Both the position numbers and the translations under genes were made by a program. A DNA stretch of 64,000 nt, taken from contig SJOL01007141.1 of the NCBI GenBank assembly GCA_004794785.1, positions 1,663,531 to 1,727,530 on the forward strand, given 5' to 3'. Source of the DNA: Opisthorchis felineus. Taxonomy: Eukaryota; Platyhelminthes; Trematoda; Opisthorchiida; Opisthorchiidae. Below the pieces are notes generated by a model. The model had not been told where the DNA came from. It made no database searches and saw nothing but the letters and a program-made list of their open reading frames with translations. Shown in pieces: positions 56,741-64,000 of this stretch; the first letter of the stretch is position 1; each line of letters begins with the position of its first letter.

Positions 56741-58687
56741 ATGCACATATATACTGTATACATTGTCCCCCCCTCGAGAAGTAGGAATCTAATAGAAAGC
56801 ATTCTTAAGGTTTAATCACATTGCGAAGCACAGTGACGGACGGTGGCCGAAACCGAGCCGAGCGAGTGAAAAATTACTGATATTTGTGATAGAACCTGCG
56901 TATGTCCAGTTTCAAGAATACCCAGCATTCACACCCTTTTCTCCAGGATGATAAGAAATATACATCAACAAACCAGGCCTTCCTGCTTACAGGTTTATCA
57001 GAAGTGGTCATACTTTTGCCAGGTGAATACTAGCTACGGATGGGCGTTGCTCGTAACCTCAGTTGCAATGGAGATACAGGAGATACACAAGCGATGTCGC
57101 GGACCTGAGCGAAACACAGTCCACTGATCAAAGAACTGCTAAACCGGTTCCTTGTTGGATGGTCCGTTTGTCGATTTTGACAATTGGCTTGCAAATTCTT
57201 CGTCACCAACTGAGGCTGATCTGGTTTGATTGGTGGCGAAGCCCTCGTAAGCTGTTTAGCAAGTTCAGTAAACAGATCTACAAAAAGCCGGTCAAAGCTC
57301 GGTAAGCGCTCTCGAGATATCAATGGTTCGACCACGTCATTCGTCGGTCGCTCCTTTGTTCCATCCCGTTAGGTCAGGCGCATTCAAACAATGCACCAGA
57401 CGGTAGGCTTTGCGCTTACGGAACATGTCCTGACTAACGCATCCGGTGCAATGATACGCATGTTTTCAAGGGTTGATTGGACGACCCGAGCCCTCTTTGG
57501 CGAACTTCTTGATTCATGACACGCAACGGACGACTGTCAAGGACCGACAGCTTTAAGATGTCTGAATTACGAAGCGGTCAAGTCTCGGGCGGTACACGCA
57601 CATTCGTTGTAAGCGCTTTCTTTCAGTGAGAGATTAACGCTTTGTCGAAGTCAACGTAATTTCGTAGCAGCCTCCGCGATCCTTGTTGAGGCCTTTTCTT
57701 CGGCTCTTTTGCCGGTTTTATTGCAACTCCTTGAATAAGCGGAACGATCAACGTCATTCGTTTGGTCACTGTTGAGTATGCTTGCAGGCCTCGGTCGCTG
57801 CCAGTCTTGAGAAAGCACTTTTCACGCAAAGAATATCTCGTATCGAGACATCTTGATCGTCAAACGAATCAACATTTCCCGTATAGTTACGGCGCTTTCG
57901 TCCACTACAACGATGTCATGGATGCACTCCAAATCTAGCACTCGCAAGCTAGCAGTTGTTTTATCTCATTACTAATAGTGTAAACTTCGACTGGTTTGCA
58001 TAAGATGTCATCAGTAGCAAAGCTAAGAGATGAACGCCTGTGGCAGTGCACTATTAATCTTGACCTTATCTAACATGTTGCAATGTAAGGCCTGACCCTC
58101 CGAAGGGATTAGCTATTCTGGTTAAGAAAGTGCGTCTGGGCAGGTACATAAGCTTCCGTATTCCAATTAATGCCAATTAACTCGGTATGTCAGGAAGGGT
58201 CGTAGTTAACGTTGGATGTCGTGAACACTAATAATACCGATGATTTTAACAAGCTTTCCTGTTACAAAATTCAGTCAGCCAGCATTCCTTCACTTTCAGG
58301 AAAACCTTTATGCCATACAGGTCGGATAGGTGTGAGGTAGGCTTCCGATATTCCGGGCTAATTGCCATTCAGAAACTCTCAGTGTTCAACCGCTGTTCCC
58401 CTGGGCGCATCGATATAACAAGGCCAGAGCAGTAAACGAGGAACTTCGGTCACTTTGTCGTGGTATACAAAACATTCCTAACCTTACCACTAGAAATCAC
58501 GGACCAGATAACTAACCATCACCTTACTTTCAGTGACGCTGGTGCTTAGGGAATCAGCCAAAAGTATCGAACAATACTTTCAAGATGAACGTAGAACACC
58601 TCAACGTTGGTTCTGCGTACGGAGTTCTCCACTGGAACCAGAACTGCATCTCCATATGTGTCGACCTCTCCATCGCCGTCTATGATA
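56741..58687. other. Gene-free stretch
   Basis: Nothing recognisable. The short open frames at 57.0-57.8 kb have no domain similarity that I can see. Confidence 0.35.
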
Positions 58688-58750
58688 AACCCGGGTGGCC
58701 GAATGGAAAAGACCGTGGACTACCGTTTCGATGACCCGGGTTTGATCCCT
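58688..58750 (+). other. tRNA-like sequence (pseudo-tRNA or SINE head)
   Basis: GGGTGGCCGAATGGAAAAGA resembles box A of a Leu/Ser-type tRNA, and GGGTTTGATCCC resembles box B with one change. No complete cloverleaf can be drawn; the acceptor stem is missing. It may be the head of another SINE family. Confidence 0.4.
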
Positions 58751-58859
58751 TCATGAATGCCTTCGAGTTTCCGTCACGTCGATAACCTGTACACATGTTG
58801 TTTCAAAAACAAAAAAACATTTGGAACATGTTTCAGCCTGATTGGGTAGTCGTTGTTTC

Positions 58860-59000
58860 AGAGAGGTTTGGTAAACGATCAATGGATTTATTGCTGGGCA
58901 ACGTTTTGCTTTTGATACAAAAGCGTCGTCCGGCCAAGTGAGTAAGTTACCAGGTTGATCGGGTTGATCGGGTTTTAAGTCCTCATCAGGTAGGCGCAGT
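58860..59000 (-). repeat. Penelope-like 3' repeat, antisense copy
   Basis: On the - strand: GGCCGGACGACGCTTTTGTA, then TCAAAAGCAAAACGTTGCCC and AGCAATAAATCCATTGATCG. It is the same unit as at 17150 and 56400, with the hammerhead-like core mutated (GGACGACG and CAAAAC). Confidence 0.55.
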
Positions 59001-59059
59001 CCCCAGTTTCCGTCAACCTGATGTTCTAATTGAACCTAAATTGCACGAAATTAGCGAAA

Positions 59060-59165
59060 TTAGCGAAATACACTCATTTGCATGCAAATTTGGTTTTGAC
59101 AGGAGACTCACCTGGAACCCAGTTGAATCTCTTGTTTATGATGTTATTTCCATAAACGAGCGATA
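59060..59165 (+). repeat. Repeat family D copy
   Basis: GCGAAATACACTCATTTGCA, GGAGACTCACCTGGAACCCA and GTTGAATCTCTTGTTTATGA. It abuts the 3' end of the antisense LINE and seems to have removed or replaced that LINE's terminal hairpin. Confidence 0.55.
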
Positions 59166-59763
59166 AAACTTCATCTAATTATATTTAAAGCCTAAGAGTG
59201 AAAAGAAGAGAAAAGGAGTGGATGTGGGGGGTGACCTGGTGCTGGCCTATCCCAAGCATTCTAAGGTATCTACACCTCCAAGCGCTCAATCAGACAATCT
59301 GGAAAGAAACTGACAGCACGAACGCCACTGAAATCAATCAACCGCCATTTCTTGCAATGTCTGCAGCCAAGCACATTCGAGTCACTGGGACACCATTCTG
59401 GAAAACTTACGACGCCAACAACACCCAAACTCTTCGTAATCGCGGTTTGCGCCATTCCGAAGGAGGCATGGAGAACAACACTCGTCTCGGTAGATGGTGT
59501 TTCGATATGCGCAGCACATGACCGAGCCACCGCAGTTGATGGTGCTGGATGTTTTCCGCGATTGAAGCACCTGTTCTACAACCAACTACCCGTTTTATAA
59601 TTACCTCGTTACTAATCGTTTGACGCCATCCGAAAGCGGCAACGCTTCTCAGGCATCGGTGGTCAAAAACCTGAAGACACCTCACATAATCAGTCCGCAG
59701 AGGCGACGTCTCGCAGATATACAATAACATAGCCCTTACTGTTACCTTACCCTTAAGACCATT

Positions 59764-60171
59764 TTAACGCCACAAGTGACGCAAATTAGTAAACGTGATT
59801 CGAGCCTTTGAGATTCTTGCATTGACTTCATCAAACACGTTTCCGTCAGAGCTAATACAACTACCGAGGTATGTAAATTTTTCCACAACCTCCAGTGATT
59901 CTTCTGGAATTGTAAGGAGTATGTTCAGGGACTGCACATTCTGAAGCATGAGTTTGCACTTTGAAGGTGCAAGGCGCATGCCGAAAGATGGTATAATGTT
60001 GGTCAGTCTATTCACCAGGGCTTGTGCTTCGCTTTGGTCTTCAAAGATTAGGGCGATGTCATCTGCGTACTCCCGATCGACAAGGCATTCACCAGCAACA
60101 ATTTGAACAATGGGGTTTTGGAGACCTTCCAGCGTCCGCCTCACTATTTTATCAGTGACCAAGTTGAACAA
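59764..60171 (-). pseudogene. LINE A reverse transcriptase, palm and thumb part
   Basis: An open stretch of 135 codons carrying the catalytic EYADDIALIFEDQSEAQALV and SFGMRLAPSKCKLML, then VVEKFTYLGSCISSDG. The YADD motif is intact. It ends at a frameshift before the C-terminal domain. Confidence 0.85.
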
Positions 60172-60281
60172 GAACAGAGAGGGTTTACATCCTTGTCACA
60201 CACCACCTTTTGTAGCGAAGCTTTTGGAGAGCCCACCATACACTCTTACGCGCCCAGAAATAAGTTAATATAAGGATCGGA

Positions 60282-60551
60282 TTATGTTCGCATACCCTGT
60301 TGAGCAAGCATAGTTAACAGCGGTGACCGATCGACAGAATCGAACGCACCTTTGAAGTCAGAGAGTACCAGGATTGTGGGCCGTCTGTACGTATGTCGTT
60401 GTCCTAACACCTGACGAAGTTTGATGGTGTGGTCAACGTATCCTCTACCCGGTCGAAATTCCGCTTGATCCTTACGATTCAAGGTTTCGCGTGCCACCGT
60501 AAGACAACGAAGAATCATTGACGCCAGAAGCCTTGTCACAACAGGAGTCAA
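60282..60551 (-). pseudogene. LINE A reverse transcriptase, fingers part
   Basis: PVVTRLLASMILRCLTVARE, AEFRPGRGYVDHTIKLRQVL and VLSDFKGAFDSVDR, with the first catalytic Asp region. The 110 bp between this and the palm part contains stops. Confidence 0.85.
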
Positions 60552-61054
60552 ACTAACACCTCTTTCTCACAGATAGGCACAAATAGGCTAGACAAGTACT
60601 GACTGAGGAATTCACCGCCATGCTTGAAGAGAGCAAGTGGAAGGTAGTCAGGACCAGGAACGCGATGACTATTGAGTAGAGTTATACACTAGGACACTTC
60701 TGAGGTTGAAGGCGGCTCTATATTCACGGTCTACCTTTCTGTTAAAGACTAGGATTCAGGATTGTGGATAGCAGATGGTCAAATGAATTGCTGTTCGAAG
60801 TATTATGTCCACCGGTCCAAACGTCCTGCTTTGCTGAATATCAGAGAGCCATTGTGGTCCCTGATAATTTCTCTGACAAGAGGTTTCCGAGGACCAGTCC
60901 GACGAATCAAGTGAAACAGCTTACGAACGTTTCCAGCATTTTTCGCATCTTCCATTTATTTGGCCTTTCGGGTCCACCAAGTTTCTCGGTCTGCACAGAC
61001 ACTCAGTTTCACCTAGCGTCGGATGTAGTTGTGGTTGTAGCCAAGGGCAATCTG

Positions 61055-62070
61055 TCACCGGGCCTTCAGCAAAGACATGGTCCTATCAGTGATCCAATAA
61101 TGGGATGAGGTTAGCTGGGTTGTACCGCAAACAGAAGTACCGGCTTTGAGTAACGCTTTGGATATCTTTTCCCGGTGGCCGTTTACATCCGATGTCGGAC
61201 CGTCCGGCAGGCGTTCGAGGAGCCGGTTCTGATAGTTTCGTTTGATTTTTTGACCCACTAGCTGCTCAGTGACTAAGCGAGGTGTGTGCGTTTTGTGTAG
61301 ACCTGAAAAGCAGCAGCATACAAGTGCATGGTCCGGGTCCACGCACATGTTCCCGGTAGAAGCAGTAAGCGACCCTCGCCACCGGTAACTGAACGCGATG
61401 TGGTCTATTTGGATTCGGGACTGGTTCGTTGGTGGACACTACGTTGCCAAGTGATTTCCACTGTTCCGTAAATCGGTACTGCAAAGGAACAGTCTGTAAT
61501 CGACGTGCATCTGAAGCAGACTATTCTCGTTGTCCGTGCGTCTCGTGTCCAATCCAAGACTACCCAAATGGGCCTCAGCAGCTCTTAGTCTACCTACCCG
61601 GGCGGTTCGTGTCACCAGCAACCACAACAATATCTGTACTTTTAGCGCCTTGTAAAAGAGCACCTAGAGCGTCAAATAAACTTTCAAAGCTATAGGTGGT
61701 TGGGGCGTAAGCGGACACAATAAACAGGTTGCAATGAGCCTCACTTTCTTGAGATTCTCTCAGAGGTTGTCGAACGAAGAGGCAATTATCAGCGGGTGTC
61801 TAATCAAGTGGAGACGCTTCCGCTAGATCACTCAACGCAGTACCCACCCCAGCATGTCCAGCTGCAGCCGCCTGTGCATCACCTGAGGTGCGCAGCCGGA
61901 ACCGGGAAGAGAGCGGCGGCGGTCCGTTCAATCACAGTACTTGCATCCTGCATCCTTGTTTCTGACAGACTGTATACATCAATACAGAGAGAATCCAGTT
62001 TACGAGCAAGAGCCACCCGTTGTCCTGCTTGCTTCAGCGTGCGAACATTAAAGGTGGCTAAGTAGGCAGA
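61055..62070 (-). pseudogene. LINE A endonuclease region, frameshifted
   Basis: On the - strand TFNVRTLKQAGQRVALARKL and SETRMQDASTVIERTAAAL begin the endonuclease. Stops follow, then VGRLRAAEAHLGSLGLDTRR and RLFLCSTDLRNSGNHLAT, and then DPDHALVCC (the SDHALV catalytic His motif, with Ser changed to Pro). This would nick target DNA in working copies. Confidence 0.75.
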
Positions 62071-62389
62071 CTTTCAGGGTTTGAAAGCAGGCTTCGAAGT
62101 GTTTAGAGTTGTTACAGAAGTCTGACGTACAGAGGCTGCAGTCGAGTGTGATGCAGGGCGAGCAGAACTGTCAACCTAGTGCCGGGACCTGCGGAGACAG
62201 CATTCAAATGTGGGTGGAATAGGGTTGAAGAGGGAAAACGTGAAAGTGTAGGAAGGGAAGCGTCAGTAGTAGCACGTTTTCGCCTACTCGCCCTGCTGTA
62301 GTAGCAAGTAAGGCGATCCGGCTGGTGACACCACGCGACGGCCGATGTGGCATGAGTGTATTGCTAGTTGTAAGTGTCATGGTTGTACG

Positions 62390-62432
62390 TGGGCTGGAAT
62401 ACTGCCAGGGCGCCCATACCCAGACAGGAGGA
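62390..62432 (-). mobile_element. S1 SINE remnant
   Basis: A 43-bp piece with GGGCTGGAATACTGCCAGGG and CCCATACCCAGACAGGAGGA, from the middle of the S1 body in antisense. Confidence 0.5.
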
Positions 62433-63321
62433 CGATTAGGATCCTCGATCAAAACCTTTGGCTCGAACGCCTGACCACAAGGTAACGGTGTTTTGCGGGA
62501 AACACAAATGCATTACCATTTTTTTACGGAAGAAGTCGCCACATTTTCTAACCCTGAAACTGGAGGGCCAGGAGCCTGTGTTGTTGAGACCTTTAACCAT
62601 TGACCAACCTTGTATGGGAGACTCCGTGAGTGTCGCACGGACACCAACCAGTTTAGCTCAATGGATCATGGAGGCACACAAACCGTCACACCATAGTAAG
62701 GTCCAGTCTCTTCGTGACGACAAAACGACGTAAACTAAAACTTAATTTTTTCTCCCAGGAGCTAATAGTAATAAAGGCAGTCGAGTGACCATCGGCCGGT
62801 CTGCGAGGCGTTGCTGGGCAGGTTGGATTTATAAGGCCTACCTCAGGCCTCTGAGGATATCTGACAGCCAAGTCTTCAACAGTAGCAGAAGTGAATTTCC
62901 GCGATCACCTTCGTGGGCCAAAACAATGCTGGCCAGGCCCCCCATGATGTTCTATACGGGTGTGATCTCAACAGTATACACCATTCGGTTCAACTGCTTT
63001 CCTGTGTCCCCTTGTGGCCAATTCTATGTGTTCAGCCTATGATGAGCATAGAAGTGATCGCCCATCGTCATTGTCCAGAGATCCAAAGCAGAACAAATCA
63101 AGATCAACTTCAGAATGCTCATTGGCAATGCAGGCCAACAGATAAATGGCATTCATACAGTTGCACGTCAAACCGCATTGTCATCGGCATAGTTCGATGT
63201 CTTAGGCGGATGTGGAATTTGTTGAATCCACATGATTCTCCTTTGAACGATCCTCCTCCTGTCCTGACGCAATCATTCTTGGATTTCACTCCTAGTAGAG
63301 CCCGTCAGCAGTGCACTATCT
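62433..63321. other. Gene-free stretch
   Basis: Several open frames of 85-144 codons occur, none with a recognisable domain. No repeat was identified. Confidence 0.35.
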
Positions 63322-63440
63322 TGGCCGTATCGGAGCTTGAACTCTAAGATGCAAATCGGGCGTGTTGCCACTACTCCACCAACGCACACTGGACGTACCT
63401 GAATTGTCAGGTGTGAACTTGTTCACGCTTGGGCGATGTG
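63322..63440 (-). mobile_element. tRNA-derived repeat family S2, second copy
   Basis: Antisense copy matching 45568-45690. Box A-like TGGTGGAGTAGTGGCAAC, box B-like GAGTTCAAGCTCC, and a shared CGCACACTGGAC and TTCACGCTTG flank. It confirms S2 as a dispersed family. Confidence 0.6.
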
Positions 63441-63679
63441 TTCGGTTTGCCGGACGGCTCCGACGACGACCCAGTAACCGTCCTGGTTGTATCGATCACT
63501 TGACCCACCTATCAGGTCTTCCCAGTCAGGTGGCGCCACGAACGCTTGAAACCTGCTGAAAAACTTTTGGTTGGTTCTTGGTGTTTGTGAGGTCCGTAGT
63601 TCGATGTGACAGGTGACTACGGAAACGGATTCCAGTCCAGTTTTGTGTCGAGCATTGCATATTGTTGTTTTCGCCAGAA

Positions 63680-64000
63680 ACTCTGGCAATGTCTGGCGAT
63701 CAAAGATGTCCCTTCCAAATTTATATCCCTTATGAGGTCACTGTATGCTAACTCCTGTGGGCGCGTATGAGTAGATGGTAAGCCTTCGCCTGAGTTCACC
63801 GCGTCCAGTGGTGTAAGACAAGGCTTTCCTCTTTCCCCTTTCCTCTTCAACTTTGTTACTCATATGCTGCTTTAAATTTCTCTGCCTGCCTCTGAAACCT
63901 CGGCAGTCGAAATGCTCCCGGGGCGTCCGCTCACAGACATTGAGTATGCAGACGATGTTGCTCTCCTTGGTTCAGATCCTTCCCAAATGCAGACGATTTT
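63680..64000 (+). mobile_element. LINE family B reverse transcriptase fragment, runs off the end
   Basis: VPSKFISLMRSLYANSCGRV, then SGVRQGFPLSPFLFNFVTHM and DIEYADDVALLGSDPSQMQT. It aligns with about 820-1075 at the left edge of the window and is better preserved there than that copy. One stop follows GRV. The sequence continues beyond the window. Confidence 0.85.

Larger units (their letters stand above)
59165..62250 (-). mobile_element. LINE family A (RTE-like), long antisense copy
   Basis: The most complete LINE in the window. From the 5' end on the - strand: endonuclease start FNVRTLKQAGQRVALARKLD near 62055-61995 and SETRMQDAST; endonuclease middle VGRLRAAEAHLGSLGLDTRR near 61560-61600; a linker with YWITDRTMSLL; RT with GYVDHTIKLRQVLGQRHTYR, DFKGAFDSVDR and EYADDIALIFEDQ; thumb FTYLGSCISSDG; and a C-terminal AENIQHHQLRWLGHVLR. 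Frameshifts and stops break it. An apurinic-type endonuclease before RT fits RTE-type LINEs; similar proteins are often mislabelled craniofacial development protein 2. The 5' end is uncertain and the 3' hairpin is missing. Confidence 0.85.

Noticed and set aside
62913..63347. 144-codon open frame near the right end
   Set aside because: No similarity to a known domain, and it ends in the S2 repeat. Probably chance.
1..64000. CRISPR arrays, operons, phage or bacterial defence systems
   Set aside because: The DNA is eukaryotic, with spliced genes and retroelements. No regularly spaced repeats or prokaryotic gene clusters are present.

Overview
The window looks like flatworm nuclear DNA, most probably a digenean trematode and possibly an opisthorchiid liver fluke. 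The reasons are moderate GC, one long gene split into small exons by multi-kilobase introns, a dense load of RTE-like LINEs, Ty3/gypsy LTR elements and tRNA-derived SINEs, and Penelope-like remnants. The species call is an inference; the sequence carries no direct marker for it.

The only host protein-coding gene I can support is on the + strand, from about 6.84 kb to 48.28 kb. It encodes an activated-CDC42-kinase (ACK1/TNK2-family) non-receptor tyrosine kinase. I rebuilt 15 exons from splice sites and reading phase. They join in one open frame of about 1221 codons with the family order SAM, tyrosine kinase, SH3, CRIB and then a Ser/Thr/Pro-rich tail. The kinase and SH3-CRIB exons are secure. 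The tail exons 10-15 rest on phase agreement and open frame only.

Layout: 0.3-1.4 kb, RT fragment of LINE family B; 2.5-2.9 kb, two adjacent antisense SINEs; 3.0-5.5 kb, a LINE family A copy broken by a nested LINE 3' end and a SINE; 6.8-48.3 kb, the kinase gene, whose introns hold SINEs, LINE tails, a foldback with hammerhead-like motifs (15.7-16.2 kb), Penelope-like 3' DNA (17.1 kb), and an LTR retrotransposon with target duplication but an internal deletion (24.2-26.8 kb); 49.7-53.6 kb, an antisense Ty3/gypsy element split by a SINE; 55.8-56.7 kb, a Penelope-like endonuclease end with hammerhead-like motifs; 59.2-62.2 kb, a long antisense LINE family A copy; 63.7-64 kb, a second LINE family B copy running off the end.

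The kinase would act in Rho-GTPase-linked signalling: CRIB binds GTP-CDC42, SH3 binds proline motifs, and SAM supports membrane association or self-assembly. The mobile elements are almost all decayed. The points most worth following up are the hammerhead-like motifs tied to Penelope-like DNA, the internally deleted LTR element, the SINE families, and the large insertion in the kinase SH3 domain.
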